Positions 50,778-62,010 of a DNA stretch of 64,000 nucleotides are shown piece by piece; position 1 is the first letter of the stretch, and every line of letters begins with the position of its first letter. The stretch covers positions 558,001 to 622,000 of the forward strand of contig NZ_JACHDS010000001.1 of assembly GCF_014201195.1 (NCBI RefSeq), read 5' to 3'. The stretch comes from Nocardiopsis mwathae (lineage in GTDB: Bacteria > Actinomycetota > Actinomycetes > Streptosporangiales > Streptosporangiaceae). The translations under genes and the position numbers were made by a program. The notes beneath the pieces are model-generated. The model was given only the letters and a program-made list of their open reading frames with translations. It searched no databases and was not told the DNA's origin.

Positions 50778-51542
50778 ATGGACAGTGCGGATGACATGGT
50801 GATCGAGCAGCAGGCGCTGCGGGCGTGGCCGGCGACGGTGGTGAAGGAGGCGCAAGGGTGGGTTCTGCGCTCGACACCCGGTGTGGCGCGCAGCAGATCG
50901 AACAGGGCGCTTCCGCCCCGGTGCGGTGCGCTCGATGGGCTGTCTGCGGTCCAGAAGTTCTACGGGCGGCGGAACCTGCCGGTGTTGATCCAGGTTTCCC
51001 CGGCGCACCGACATCTCGCCCTGGACGATCACTTGGCCGCGCGCGGGTTCGAGCGCCTGTCCCCGACGCTGGTCATGCGGGCGCCGCTGACCGAGGAGAC
51101 CGGGCGGCGTCGTGGCAGGGGTGTCGGCGGTGCGGAACGGCAGGTCCGCCTCGGAGCGCGGGACGAGGCGTGGACCCGGACCCTGCAGTCGGTCGACGGG
51201 CGGAGAGATGCCGCCGGGGAGCTGGTCATGGATCGTATCCCCGCGCATACGGTTTTCGCGCGGGTCCTGGACGAGGACGACGAGGATGAGGTGGCGGGGG
51301 TCGGGGCCGGGGTCGTCGACCGCGAATGGCTCGGCGTCTTCTGCATGGGAACCCGCCCGGAGTACCGGCGCGGTGGCGTGGCGACCGCGATCCTGCGGTC
51401 CTTGCTCACGTGGGGGCGGGGTCATGGAGCCCGGTCGGCGTGGTTGCAGGTCGAAGAGGAGAACACCGCCGCTCGGAAGCTCTATGAAGCGTATGGCTTC
51501 GTGGAGTCGCATCGCTACCACTACCGGCGGTCGACGGGGTGA
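50778..51542 (+). CDS. GNAT-family N-acetyltransferase
   Basis: 254 aa. The C-terminal half has GNAT motif A, GVFCMGTRPEYRRGGVATAILRSLLTWG, with the acetyl-CoA-binding RxxG(V/A) loop, and motif B WLQVEEENTAARKLYEAYGFVE. The N-terminal half (VVKEAQGWVLRSTPGVARSRSNRALPP, VQKFYGRRNLPVLIQVSP) is another GNAT-like domain as in double-domain members. The substrate is unknown. Lies alone after the ykoC gene; ATG at 50778 or 50796. Confidence 0.82.
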   Translation: MDSADDMVIEQQALRAWPATVVKEAQGWVLRSTPGVARSRSNRALPPRCGALDGLSAVQKFYGRRNLPVLIQVSPAHRHLALDDHLAARGFERLSPTLVMRAPLTEETGRRRGRGVGGAERQVRLGARDEAWTRTLQSVDGRRDAAGELVMDRIPAHTVFARVLDEDDEDEVAGVGAGVVDREWLGVFCMGTRPEYRRGGVATAILRSLLTWGRGHGARSAWLQVEEENTAARKLYEAYGFVESHRYHYRRSTG

Positions 51543-51702
51543 TGCCGAGGGCAGGCCGGTGGCCGAAAAATGCAGAGGACATCCCGACATGTGTCCTGTT
51601 GGCGTCCGGATTCATGAACCCCGTGACCGACCAAGAGATCCGTGCGTCCTTTACCCGCTGTCCCCGCCGGTGCGAAGAGGCGGATGAGCCGAGTCGTGCG
51701 GG

Positions 51703-51735
51703 CCGCCCCGGCGAGGAGGCACCTCGCCGGGGCGG
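51703..51735. terminator. Perfect 14-bp hairpin between GNAT and enoyl-CoA hydratase genes
   Basis: CCGCCCCGGCGAGG (51703-51716) pairs with CCTCGCCGGGGCGG (51722-51735) around AGGCA. It lies in the 306-bp gap after the GNAT gene and before the hydratase. No T-tract. The gap holds nothing else I can name. Confidence 0.65.
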
Positions 51736-51848
51736 TCGTGCCGTGCGACGGCCCCCGGACCCTGGGTGGGGGCCGCGCGGGGTGTCCGTGGTAGGTAGAG
51801 GTGAGCCAGCCCTCAGTGCTGGAGACGAACCCGTGAAAGGTGCCGACC

Positions 51849-52637
51849 GTGGGAGAGTTCGTTCGTGTCGAGGCCGACCCGGCCAACCCCGCCGTTGCCG
51901 TGATCCGGTTGGACCGGCCCAAGTTGAACGCGCTGAACGCGCAGGTACAGCGGGAGATCGGGGCCGCCGCCGCGCAGGTCGGGGCCGATGACGCGGTGCG
52001 CGCGGTCGTGGTCTACGGCGGGGAGAGGGTCTTCGCCGCCGGGGCCGACATCAAGGAGATGGCGGACATGACCTACGCCGACATGTCCGCGCACTCGCGC
52101 ACCCTGCAGGACTCCTTCACCGCGGTCGCGCGCATCCCCAAGCCGGTCATCGCCGCCATCACCGGCTACGCCCTGGGCGGCGGCTGCGAGCTCGCGCTGT
52201 GCGCCGACTTCCGCGTGGCGGCCGAGGACGCCAAGCTCGGCCAGCCCGAGATCCGGCTCGGTGTCATCCCCGGCGCCGGGGGCACGCAGCGGCTGCCCCG
52301 CCTGATCGGCCCGGCCCGGGCCAAGGACCTCATCTTCACCGGCCGCATGGTCGCGGCCGACGAGGCGCACCGGATCGGCCTGGTCGACGAGGTGGTCCCG
52401 GCCGCCGAGGTGTACTCGGCGGCGGTCGCGATGGCGGCGCGCTATGCCGACGGTCCGGCGGTCGCGCTGCGCGCGGCCAAGCAGGCGATCGACAGCGGTC
52501 TGGAGGCCGACCTCGACACCGGCCTGGAGATCGAGCGGCTGCAGTTCTCCGCACTGTTCGCCACCGAGGACCAGAAGACCGGCATGCGCAGCTTCGTGGA
52601 GGAGGGCCCGGGCAAGGCGCGGTTCTCCGGGCGGTAG
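51849..52637 (+). CDS. Enoyl-CoA hydratase/isomerase (crotonase family)
   Basis: A 262-aa crotonase. Seen: RLDRPKLNALN, oxyanion-hole block FAAGADIKEMADM, and the catalytic block YALGGGCELALCADFRVAAEDAKLGQPEIRLGVIPGAGGTQRLPRLIG with both glutamates of classical hydratases (C-ELAL and PEI-LG). It hydrates trans-2-enoyl-CoA in beta-oxidation. The GTG at 51849 has AAAGG about 8 nt upstream and is preferred to the GTG at 51840. It stands alone; acyl-CoA dehydrogenases and ETF in the same window could feed it. Confidence 0.9.
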   Translation: MGEFVRVEADPANPAVAVIRLDRPKLNALNAQVQREIGAAAAQVGADDAVRAVVVYGGERVFAAGADIKEMADMTYADMSAHSRTLQDSFTAVARIPKPVIAAITGYALGGGCELALCADFRVAAEDAKLGQPEIRLGVIPGAGGTQRLPRLIGPARAKDLIFTGRMVAADEAHRIGLVDEVVPAAEVYSAAVAMAARYADGPAVALRAAKQAIDSGLEADLDTGLEIERLQFSALFATEDQKTGMRSFVEEGPGKARFSGR

Positions 52638-53085
52638 CCCGTCCCGGGCCCCGATCCGCCGGGGGTTTTCCCCTCATAGGCGGGGCCGCGCCGCCACCGT
52701 CGCGGTCGGCCCCCGCCCGCCGTCCCAGTGCCCGATCCGTGTCCCGAGTGCGGTGGAGAACCATCATTCGAGGGTGGTTTCCCGGAACCGGGGACCGACT
52801 TTTTCCGTCATACTCGTGGGGTCACCCGAGAGTGCCATGCGCCGCATGGTGTCAGGGGTCGTTCTCTACCCCTGTCGTTCGGGAGATCCGGATGGTGTCG
52901 ACACCATACGCCCGTGCCACGGCGGCACTCGCCCCGGCGGGCACCGGACGAGTGGGTTCGGCTTCGATGTTCACGAGAAGGTGACGGCTGCCCTCAGGGG
53001 CCGCGGGGCCGTCGCGAGTCCCGGATGTCTCCCGCCAGCTAGGCTGGACGTGGTGATATGCGGGCATTGAGGGGATGAAATCGCT
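52638..53085. other. Intergenic region with two perfect palindromes before the kinase gene
   Basis: 448 bp with no supportable gene. Two palindromes lie 42 bp apart: CCATGCG-C-CGCATGG (52835-52849) and ATGGTGTCGACACCAT (52892-52907). ATGGTGTC also occurs directly at 52845-52852, sharing the edge of the first palindrome. They look like operators for the kinase gene or an RNA element. A short GGGG-TTTT-CCCC hairpin near 52663 may end the hydratase mRNA. TAGGCT at 53041-53046 is -10-like for the kinase gene. Confidence 0.5.
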
Positions 53086-55179
<2,094 letters not shown>

Positions 55180-55203
55180 ACTTCCGGCCGAACGGCCAGA
55201 TTG

Positions 55204-55222
55204 TTAGGTGAGGCTTGCCTTT
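55204..55222. promoter_or_regulatory. DtxR/IdeR-like iron box before etfB (weak)
   Basis: TTAGGTGAGGCTTGCCTTT matches the consensus TTAGGTTAGSCTAACCTAA at 14 of 19 positions, best in its left half. It lies 228 bp before etfB. The distance and the poor right half make it a weak candidate; a second, better box is at 61301-61319. Confidence 0.35.
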
Positions 55223-55449
55223 GTTGAAACTCACCCGGGGTCGCCGTTTGCCCTCTGGCTACTAGTCAGTAACATCGGGGGTATCACCTGAATCATCAGG
55301 CGGGATGGCGTGACGTGAACGTCGACCCGCTGCCGGATGAGACCGGAGCATTTGGCACCCTTGGGGACCATACGCAGCAAGGACGCACCAGGCGTCCGCG
55401 CCGTCCGAGTGGGCGACGCAAGAGAGCGCAGGGAGGTCGGCCACCGGCC

Positions 55450-56229
55450 ATGAATATTGTCGTTTTGGTCAAGCAGGTCCCGGACACGGCGACCGAGCGG
55501 AAACTCTCGTCGGATGACAACACGCTGGACCGCGCGGCGTCGGACGGTGTCATCAACGAACTCGACGAGTACGCGATCGAGGAGGCCCTGCTTCTCAAGG
55601 AGAAGCACGGCGGCGAGGTCACCATCCTGACGATGGGCCCGGACCAGGCGACGGACTCGATCCGCAAGGCCCTGTCCATGGGGGCCGACAAGGCCGTCCA
55701 CCTCGCGGACGACGCGCTGCACGGCTCCGACGCCCTGCAGACCGCCTATGCGCTGTCCCAGGCTCTCCGCAAGATCGGCTTCGACCTGGTGGTCCTGGGC
55801 TCGGAGTCCACCGACGCCCGCACCGGCGTCGTGGGCGCGGCCCTCGCGGAGTACCTCGGCCTGCCCCAGCTCACGCTGGCCGGCAAGGTCGACGTCGACG
55901 GCTCCGCCATCAAGGTCCAGCGTCAGACCGACTACGGCTACGACGTCGTCGAGGCGCAGCTGCCGGCCGTGGTCTCGGTGGTCGAGAAGATCAACGAGCC
56001 GCGCTACCCGTCGTTCAAGCTGATCATGCAGGCGAAGAAGAAGCCGGTGGAGAAGCTGGCGATCGCCGACGCCGACATCGACGCCGCCAAGGTCGGTCTC
56101 GCCAACGCCGGGACCGAGACCCTGGACTTCGCCGCGGCCCCGCCGCGCGCCGCGGGCACGATCGTCAAGGACGAGGGCGACGGCGGTGTGAAGGCCGCCG
56201 ACTTCCTCGCCGACAAGAAGTTCCTGTAG
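55450..56229 (+). CDS. etfB: Electron transfer flavoprotein beta subunit
   Basis: 259 aa. Seen: MNIVVLVKQVPDT start typical of EtfB, VINELDEYAIEEALLLKE, VTILTMGPDQATDSIRKALSMGAD, VVLGSESTDARTGVVGAALAEYLGLPQLT, the family pattern near the AMP site, and LPAVVSVVEKINEPRYPSF. With EtfA it carries electrons from acyl-CoA dehydrogenases to the respiratory chain. The ATG at 55450 begins the conserved domain; the longer frame from 55315 adds a non-conserved leader. 31 bp before etfA. Likely partner of ChsE1/ChsE2 among others. Confidence 0.94.
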   Translation: MNIVVLVKQVPDTATERKLSSDDNTLDRAASDGVINELDEYAIEEALLLKEKHGGEVTILTMGPDQATDSIRKALSMGADKAVHLADDALHGSDALQTAYALSQALRKIGFDLVVLGSESTDARTGVVGAALAEYLGLPQLTLAGKVDVDGSAIKVQRQTDYGYDVVEAQLPAVVSVVEKINEPRYPSFKLIMQAKKKPVEKLAIADADIDAAKVGLANAGTETLDFAAAPPRAAGTIVKDEGDGGVKAADFLADKKFL

Positions 56230-56260
56230 GTCCGGCGGAGACGAAAGAAGGATTACGGAT

Positions 56261-57205
56261 ATGGCTGAGGTCCTCGTCCTCGTCGACCACGTCGACGGAG
56301 AGGTCAAGAAGGTCACCACCGAGCTGCTGACCGCCGCCCGCCGCATCGGCGAGCCGGCGGCCGTGTGGATCGGTGAAGGCGCCGAGTCGGGCAAGGCCAA
56401 GCTGGCCGAGTACGGTGCCGAGAAGGTCTACGTCGCATCGGCGGAGCTCGACGACTACGTCGTCGCGCCCAAGGCCGAGCTGCTGGCCAAGCTGGCCGGC
56501 GAGAAGTCCGCCGCCGCCGTCCTGGTCTCGGCCACCGCCGAGAACAAGGAGGTCGCCGGCCGGACCGCGGTGAAGCTGGGCTCGGGTGTGCTCACCGACG
56601 TCGTCGACGTCGACGCCGAGGTCGTCGCCGAGCACAGCATCTTCGGCGGCGCCACCATCACCCACGCCAAGGTGAAGTCCGGCGTGCCGGTCGTCGCGGT
56701 GCGCCCGAACTCCGTTCCGCCCGAGCCCGCCGCGGGTGCGGCCGCCGAGGAGCCGGTCTCCGTGGAGGTGTCCGAGGCCGCCAAGGGCGCCAAGGTGGTG
56801 GAGCGCGTCAAGCAGGAGCGCGGCGCGCGTCCGGAGCTCACCGAGGCCGCCATCGTGGTCTCCGGTGGCCGCGGTGTCGGCTCCGAGGACTTCTCGGTCG
56901 TCGAGGAACTCGCGGACTCGCTGGGTGCGGCCGTGGGCGCTTCCCGCGCCGCCGTCGACTCCGGCTGGTACCCCAACCAGTTCCAGGTCGGCCAGACCGG
57001 CAAGACCGTCAGCCCGAACCTCTACATCGCGCTCGGCATCTCCGGTGCCATCCAGCACCGCGCCGGCATGCAGACCTCGAAGAACATCATCGCGGTCAAC
57101 AAGGACCCCGAGGCACCGATCTTCGAGCTCGCCGACTTCGGTGTCGTGGGCGACCTGCACAAGGTCGCGCCGCAGCTGACCGAGGAGATCAACAAGCGCA
57201 AGTAG
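56261..57205 (+). CDS. etfA: Electron transfer flavoprotein alpha subunit
   Basis: 314 aa. N-terminal domain [24 protein letters not shown] and the FAD-binding C-terminal domain with the signature block [40 protein letters not shown] and [41 protein letters not shown]. Forms the heterodimer with EtfB. An AAAGAAGG ribosome site precedes the ATG. The gene is followed by a GC hairpin and palindromic element D. Confidence 0.95.
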   Translation: MAEVLVLVDHVDGEVKKVTTELLTAARRIGEPAAVWIGEGAESGKAKLAEYGAEKVYVASAELDDYVVAPKAELLAKLAGEKSAAAVLVSATAENKEVAGRTAVKLGSGVLTDVVDVDAEVVAEHSIFGGATITHAKVKSGVPVVAVRPNSVPPEPAAGAAAEEPVSVEVSEAAKGAKVVERVKQERGARPELTEAAIVVSGGRGVGSEDFSVVEELADSLGAAVGASRAAVDSGWYPNQFQVGQTGKTVSPNLYIALGISGAIQHRAGMQTSKNIIAVNKDPEAPIFELADFGVVGDLHKVAPQLTEEINKRK

Positions 57206-57229
57206 TGGCATCCGCCACCTCGCTGCACT

Positions 57230-57266
57230 GGCGGCGGCCCCGGGCATCCCGTCCGGGGCCGCCGCC
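57230..57266. terminator. GC-rich hairpin after etfA
   Basis: A perfect 14-bp stem (57230-57243 with 57253-57266) closes a 9-nt loop, 24 bp after the etfA stop and just 2 bp before palindromic element D. A likely transcription end of the etf operon, without a T-tract. Confidence 0.7.
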
Positions 57267-57268
57267 TT

Positions 57269-57340
57269 CCTCCGTCGATCTCGGAGACAGTGGGGCGACA
57301 ATCGGCCGTGAGGCCCCGATATCCCCGCGATCGACGGAGG
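57269..57340. repeat. Dispersed palindromic element, copy D
   Basis: Arms of 27 nt (57269-57295 and 57314-57340) pair with five mismatches; core CGTCGATCTCGGAGA, right arm CCCCGATATCCCCGCGATCG. Loop CGACAATCGGCCGTGAGG is related to those of copies B and C. It follows the etfA hairpin. Confidence 0.82.
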
Positions 57341-57462
57341 GCAGGGGCGCCGCAGCCCGCCGCTGTCGGCGGACCGGCGTCTGGCTGAGCCCGGTCCCCA
57401 CGTACGGTCCGTACCGGTCGCGGTGATCCGCCGGTTTTCGCCGCCGTATCCTTAACAGCGCC

Positions 57463-58632
57463 ATGGTGTATCTGGATCACGCAGCCACGACCTCCGTCCG
57501 GCCCGAGGCCATCGCGGACATGACGGAGGAGTTCGGCCGTCTCGGAAACGCGTCCTCCCTGCACGGCGCCGGCCGCCGTGCCCGCCGCACGGTGGAGGAG
57601 GCGCGCGAGGCCATCGCGGACGCGATCGGCGCCGCCCCCAACGAAGTGGTGTTCACCGGCGGCGGTACCGAGGCCGACAACCTCGCCGTCAAGGGGCTGT
57701 ACTGGGCGCGCAACCAGGCCGACCCGAAGCGGAAGCGGATCCTGGTCGGCGCGGTCGAGCACCATGCCGTCCTCGACCCGGCGCGCTGGATGGCCGACCA
57801 CCAGGGCGCGGTCTGCGAGGAGGTTCCGGTCGACGGCGTGGGCCGGGTCCGGCCCGAAGCGCTGCGCGCGGCGATCGAGCGCGACCCTGACGATGTCGCC
57901 CTGGTCTCGGTGATGTGGGCCAACAACGAGGTCGGCACCGTGCAGCCGATCCACGAACTCGCCGCCATCGCGCGGGAGTACGGCATTCCGTTCCACACCG
58001 ACGCGGTGCAGGCGGTCGGCGCCGAGCCGGTCGACTTCGCCGCCTCCGGGGTATCGGCGCTGACGCTGACGGGCCACAAGATCGGCGGACCCGTGGGCGC
58101 CGGAGCGCTGGTGGTGGCCCGCGGGGTCGATCCGGTGCCGGTGCTGCACGGTGGCGGCCAGGAGCGCGAGGTGCGGTCGGGCACCTTGATGACCCCGCTG
58201 CTGCGCGGTTTCGCCACGGCCACGCGGCTGGCCGTCGCGGAACGCGAGGAGCACACCTCGCACCTCATCACCCTGCGCGACGAGCTCATCGCCGCGGTCC
58301 GCAAGGCCGTGCCCGACATCGCGGTCAACGGCGACCCGGTCGACCGCCTGGCCGGCAACGCGCACATCTCGTTTCCCGGCTGCGAGGGCGACGCCCTGCT
58401 GATGCTGCTCGACGCGCACGGCATCGAGTGCTCGACCGGCTCGGCCTGCTCGGCCGGTGTGGCCCAGCCCAGCCACGTGCTGCTGGCCATGGGCGCCGAC
58501 ACCGAGACCGCGCTGAGCTCCCTGCGCTTCTCCCTGGGCCACGGCTCCACGATCGACGACGTCACCGCGCTCGGCCGCGCCATCGGCCCGGCCGTGGACC
58601 GCGCCCGCGCCGCACGCAGCAAGCGCAGGTAG
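57463..58632 (+). CDS. iscS: Cysteine desulfurase (NifS/IscS-like)
   Basis: A 389-aa PLP enzyme giving persulfide sulfur for tRNA thiolation and Fe-S clusters. Seen: [39 protein letters not shown] (His), [12 protein letters not shown]-Lys206 in TGHKIGG, and active-site Cys329 in [23 protein letters not shown] ends 10 nt before the ATG without a Shine-Dalgarno, which suggests a leaderless or nearly leaderless mRNA. The nearby mnmA is its natural acceptor partner, separated only by a convergent gene; in many actinobacteria the two adjoin. Confidence 0.93.
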   Translation: MVYLDHAATTSVRPEAIADMTEEFGRLGNASSLHGAGRRARRTVEEAREAIADAIGAAPNEVVFTGGGTEADNLAVKGLYWARNQADPKRKRILVGAVEHHAVLDPARWMADHQGAVCEEVPVDGVGRVRPEALRAAIERDPDDVALVSVMWANNEVGTVQPIHELAAIAREYGIPFHTDAVQAVGAEPVDFAASGVSALTLTGHKIGGPVGAGALVVARGVDPVPVLHGGGQEREVRSGTLMTPLLRGFATATRLAVAEREEHTSHLITLRDELIAAVRKAVPDIAVNGDPVDRLAGNAHISFPGCEGDALLMLLDAHGIECSTGSACSAGVAQPSHVLLAMGADTETALSSLRFSLGHGSTIDDVTALGRAIGPAVDRARAARSKRR

Positions 58633-58657
58633 CGAGGGCGGCGCCCCGCCGCCCTCG
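58633..58657. terminator. Perfect 11-bp hairpin after the cysteine desulfurase
   Basis: CGAGGGCGGCG (58633-58643) pairs with CGCCGCCCTCG (58647-58657) around CCC, starting directly after the stop codon. Confidence 0.7.
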
Positions 58658-58703
58658 GTGCCGCCCTTGCCCACCGGACATCGGCCGGGTTGACCGCCGA
58701 CCG

Positions 58704-58727
58704 GGGCGTGATCCGCAGAACACGCCC
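58704..58727. terminator. Hairpin after the DUF695-like gene
   Basis: GGGCGTG (58704-58710) and CACGCCC (58721-58727) form a 7-bp stem with a 10-nt loop, 44 bp past the stop of the minus-strand DUF695-like gene. Confidence 0.45.
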
Positions 58728-58771
58728 GGGCCGCCCCGGCAGGCCGCCACCGGCCCGGCCGGGATCCGCCG

Positions 58772-59953
58772 CTACTGGCCCAGTTGCCGCTTGATCGGCT
58801 TGATCAGCTGATTGACGGTGTCCCAGTTCGGCTCCAGGCGGCTGCGGACCATGGCGCGTCCCTCCGGCCACTCCTGCACCGCGGACTCGAACTCGGGCAG
58901 GACGCCGGACTCGGGGTCCAGGTAGTAGTGGAGGATGCGCTGGCCGCCCATGGTCTGCCGGGCCAGTAGTGCCCCGTTGTCGCCGAGCAGGTCGTCCAGA
59001 CGGGCGGTGAACGCCTCCAGCGCCGAGGCCGACGGTTCGGCCGGCAGCTTGTCCGCGTCGCTGTCCGTGTACGGCAGGGCGACGGTCACCGACAGCGTCA
59101 TCGCCGGGAAGTCGCGGCGGTGCAGCGGGTGTCGCACGGCGATCTCCACGATTCCGGTCAGCCGGATGCGGGCCTGTACGGTGACCCACCCGCCGCCGAA
59201 CGCGCCGGCCAGCTGCTGGACGACCGCGGGCATGGACGTCGGCGGCAAGGGGTCCAGCGGCTTCTCGGACAGGGGGGTGACCCTGGAGATCCACCGCACA
59301 CAGTCGTCCTCGCCGAGTGCCAGCATCACCACGTGCTCGGCCAGGCCCTGCTGTGCCTCCTCGGGGAGGAACATGTTGTCCGGGTGGTAGACCCCTGCCT
59401 CCATCATGTTGCGCTGCTGGTCCACCCGCAGCGAGACGGAGCAGTGGGAGAGGTCGAGCCGGTGGTCGTCGGTGGTGTAGGTCTCGCCCAGGCCGGCGTG
59501 GTCGGCGGGGATCGCCGGGAAGAACCGCCAGTCGGCGTCCGCGGGGGCGGCGCGCATCCAGCGCTCGGCCAGTACCCGGGCCTCGTCGTCGGCGCCCGCG
59601 ATGAGCGTCAGCGCGTAGGAAGGTGCCGGGCCCTCCGCGGCGGCGTCGGCCTCGGCCAGCCGCGCCAGCAGCTCGTCGGGGTCCGCGTCGGCGGGCAGGC
59701 CGAGGCCGCCCAGGTCGTCGATGCCGCCGGGCCCGGTGCTGGGAGCGGGGGAGGCCCGCCAGGTCAGGGCGGGGTGGATGCGCGTGACGCGCTCGGTGAT
59801 CCGGTCCGCGATCTCGGGGGAGACCGGCGACCCCGCATCGACCGACACCGCCAGGGGGCCGCGGACGTCGGCCCATCGGGACCAGAACCCGTCGACGGCG
59901 ACGGCGGAGTCGGGACTTTCGGACTTGCGGCGACGGAACAGAGCCATGGCCAT
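58772..59953 (-). CDS. DUF695-like protein of unknown function
   Basis: About 393 aa, no membrane segment, cytoplasmic by look. The C-terminal part ([32 protein letters not shown] ... [23 protein letters not shown]) fits the DUF695 pattern of an aromatic strand followed by DPxW-type ends. The middle has [16 protein letters not shown]. The starts at 59953 and 59947 ([10 protein letters not shown]) are equally possible and lack a clear Shine-Dalgarno; a longer frame to 60040 is rejected. It lies convergent with the desulfurase and divergent from mnmA. Function unknown. Confidence 0.78.
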   Translation of the reverse strand: MAMALFRRRKSESPDSAVAVDGFWSRWADVRGPLAVSVDAGSPVSPEIADRITERVTRIHPALTWRASPAPSTGPGGIDDLGGLGLPADADPDELLARLAEADAAAEGPAPSYALTLIAGADDEARVLAERWMRAAPADADWRFFPAIPADHAGLGETYTTDDHRLDLSHCSVSLRVDQQRNMMEAGVYHPDNMFLPEEAQQGLAEHVVMLALGEDDCVRWISRVTPLSEKPLDPLPPTSMPAVVQQLAGAFGGGWVTVQARIRLTGIVEIAVRHPLHRRDFPAMTLSVTVALPYTDSDADKLPAEPSASALEAFTARLDDLLGDNGALLARQTMGGQRILHYYLDPESGVLPEFESAVQEWPEGRAMVRSRLEPNWDTVNQLIKPIKRQLGQ

Positions 59954-60129
59954 GATTTTCGCAGAGCCGAGGGGGTGCCGTGGCACCGGCGCAGGCGCGA
60001 CGCGCGACGTTTCCCGCGGCCCCGATCCGGCCTTCGGCACTGCGGCACGTACGGAGCGCCGACGCCTCCGGGGGTCCGGCCGCCGCCGTCGCGCAGCAGC
60101 ATCCTCCAGCGCATAGGCTGGAAGGCGTT

Positions 60130-61227
60130 ATGACTTTGCGCGTACTCGCCGCCATGTCGGGCGGCGTCGACTCCGCGGTCGCGGCCGCCCGCGCGGCCGA
60201 GGCCGGGCACGACGTCACCGGTGTGCACCTGGCCCTTTCCAAGAACCCGCAGTCCTACCGCACGGGCGCGCGGGGCTGCTGCACCGTCGAGGACTCCCGC
60301 GACGCCCGGCGCGCCGCCGACGTCATCGGCATCCCCTTCTACGTGTGGGACATGGCCGAGGAGTTCGACCGCGAGGTCGTCCAGGACTTCGTCGCCGAGT
60401 ACTCGGCAGGGCGCACGCCCAACCCGTGTCTGCGGTGCAACGAGAAGATCAAGTTCGAGGCGGTGCTCGACCGGGCGATCGCGCTCGGCTTCGACGCCGT
60501 GGCGACCGGCCACCACGTCCGCAAGGTCGACGGCCGCCTGGTGCGCAGTGTCGACCCGGACAAGGACCAGTCCTACGTGCTGGGCGTGCTCACCCGTGAG
60601 CAGGTGGCGCACGCCATGTTCCCGCTGGGTGACTGCACCAAGGAGGAGGTGCGCGCCGAGGCCGAGCGGCGCGGGCTGTCGGTGGCCGACAAGCCGGACA
60701 GCCACGACATCTGCTTCATCGCCGACGGCGACACCGCAGGGTTCCTGAACAGGCGGCTGGGCGGGGAGCCCGGCCCGATCAAGGACGAGTCCGGCGAGGT
60801 CCTGGGCACCCACAGCGGCGCGCATACCTTCACGGTGGGCCAGCGCAAGGGGCTGAACCTGGGCGGGGCACCCGACCGCCGCTACGTGCTGTCCATCGAG
60901 CCGGTGAACAACACGGTGACGGTCGGGCCGCGTTCCTCGCTGCGGGTGGACGAGATCGTCGGGCGGAGCCCGGTGTGGAGCGGCTGCGACCCGATCACCG
61001 AGCCGACGCCGTGCATCGTCCAGCTGCGGGCGCATGGCGAGGTCTATGCGTGCACGGCATGGCAGCGAGGCGAGGAGCTGGTGATCCGCCTGGCGGAGCC
61101 CGCCACGGGCGTGGCCGCCGGGCAGGCGGCCGTGCTCTACGACGGGGACACCGGCGACACGGTGCTGGGCTCGGCGACGATCACCGCCACCGCACGGAGT
61201 GAGGAGGAGGCGGCCGCCGCGGGCTGA
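60130..61227 (+). CDS. mnmA: tRNA-specific 2-thiouridylase
   Basis: 365 aa. It adds sulfur to uridine 34 of tRNAs for Lys, Glu and Gln. Seen: PP-loop [12 protein letters not shown] near residues 8-18, catalytic Cys100 in [14 protein letters not shown] and Cys195 in [29 protein letters not shown], and the C-terminal beta barrels ([11 protein letters not shown]). The ATG at 60130 has GGAAGG upstream; the longer frame from 59980 is rejected. Sulfur donor is likely the cysteine desulfurase at 57463. Confidence 0.96.
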   Translation: MTLRVLAAMSGGVDSAVAAARAAEAGHDVTGVHLALSKNPQSYRTGARGCCTVEDSRDARRAADVIGIPFYVWDMAEEFDREVVQDFVAEYSAGRTPNPCLRCNEKIKFEAVLDRAIALGFDAVATGHHVRKVDGRLVRSVDPDKDQSYVLGVLTREQVAHAMFPLGDCTKEEVRAEAERRGLSVADKPDSHDICFIADGDTAGFLNRRLGGEPGPIKDESGEVLGTHSGAHTFTVGQRKGLNLGGAPDRRYVLSIEPVNNTVTVGPRSSLRVDEIVGRSPVWSGCDPITEPTPCIVQLRAHGEVYACTAWQRGEELVIRLAEPATGVAAGQAAVLYDGDTGDTVLGSATITATARSEEEAAAAG

Positions 61228-61300
61228 CCCGGGCGGGGCGCCGCCGGTCCGGCGGGCGTGGGCGTCACCGCACCGTGCCGCCCCCCGCGACCGGGGAGTG

Positions 61301-61319
61301 TTAGGTTAGGCTTAGCAAT
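61301..61319. promoter_or_regulatory. DtxR/IdeR-like iron box before the DedA-like gene
   Basis: TTAGGTTAGGCTTAGCAAT matches the consensus TTAGGTTAGSCTAACCTAA at 15 of 19 positions; the first 12 are perfect. It lies 116 bp upstream of the DedA-like gene in an A/T-rich patch, so it may overlap the promoter. Confidence 0.55.
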
Positions 61320-61435
61320 ATTGCATGGACGTTGCCGGGGCGCGTCCGGCGCAACGGGCGTCGTTCCCCCGGCCGCGAGCCGGGAATGACCCGCCGAATA
61401 CGCCCCGGGGTGGCGAGAGCGAGGATGGAGGCGGC

Positions 61436-61963
61436 ATGCCGTACGGGTTCCTGGAAGGCCAGCCCTTCCTGGTCGTGTACCTCTCGCTCTTCGCGATCGT
61501 GGTGCTGCGCGCCCAGGCCACCTATTGGCTGGGGCGGGGTGTGTGGGCCGGGCTGCACCGCACCGGCATGGCCGAGCGCCTCGGCACCAAGCTCACCCGC
61601 GCCCACGACCTCATCGACCGCTACGGCCCGCCCGCCGTCACCCTGTCGTTCTTCACCATCGGCATCCAGACCGCCGTGAACTTCACGGCCGGCGCCATGC
61701 GGATGAGCTTCCCCCGCTACCTGGTGGCGATGCTGCTGGGCTGCATGGCCTGGGCCGGCATCTACAGCCTAGGCGGCATGGCCGTCATCGCGGTGTGGTG
61801 GAACCTCTTCATCCACTCGCCGCTTCTGGCCGTCGGCGCCACCGCCGCGCTGGCCGCGGTGGTCGTGGGCGTCGTCCGGCACCGCCGGCGCCGCCGCGCC
61901 GCAGCCGAACAGGCGGCGGCCGACCCGTCGGACCCCGCCGACCCCACCGAGCGCGTGTCCTGA
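61436..61963 (+). CDS. DedA/VTT-family membrane protein
   Basis: A 175-aa protein of the DedA (VTT/SNARE-associated) family of putative lipid transporters. Seen: LSLFAIVVLRAQATYWLGRG, the family loop region HDLIDRYGPPAVTLSFFTIGIQTAVNFTAGAMRMSFPRYLVAMLLG, and two further spans ending in a basic tail (HRRRRRAAAE). It is shorter than usual DedA proteins (about 200 aa). GGAGG lies 5 nt before the ATG. It lies between mnmA and a MetE-like gene. The iron-box-like site upstream suggests iron-responsive expression, which would be unusual for DedA. Confidence 0.8.
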   Translation: MPYGFLEGQPFLVVYLSLFAIVVLRAQATYWLGRGVWAGLHRTGMAERLGTKLTRAHDLIDRYGPPAVTLSFFTIGIQTAVNFTAGAMRMSFPRYLVAMLLGCMAWAGIYSLGGMAVIAVWWNLFIHSPLLAVGATAALAAVVVGVVRHRRRRRAAAEQAAADPSDPADPTERVS

Positions 61964-62010
61964 CCCGCCTCGGCCGGTCACCGTCCCCCGGTGCCCTAAC
62001 CTTGAGCGTC

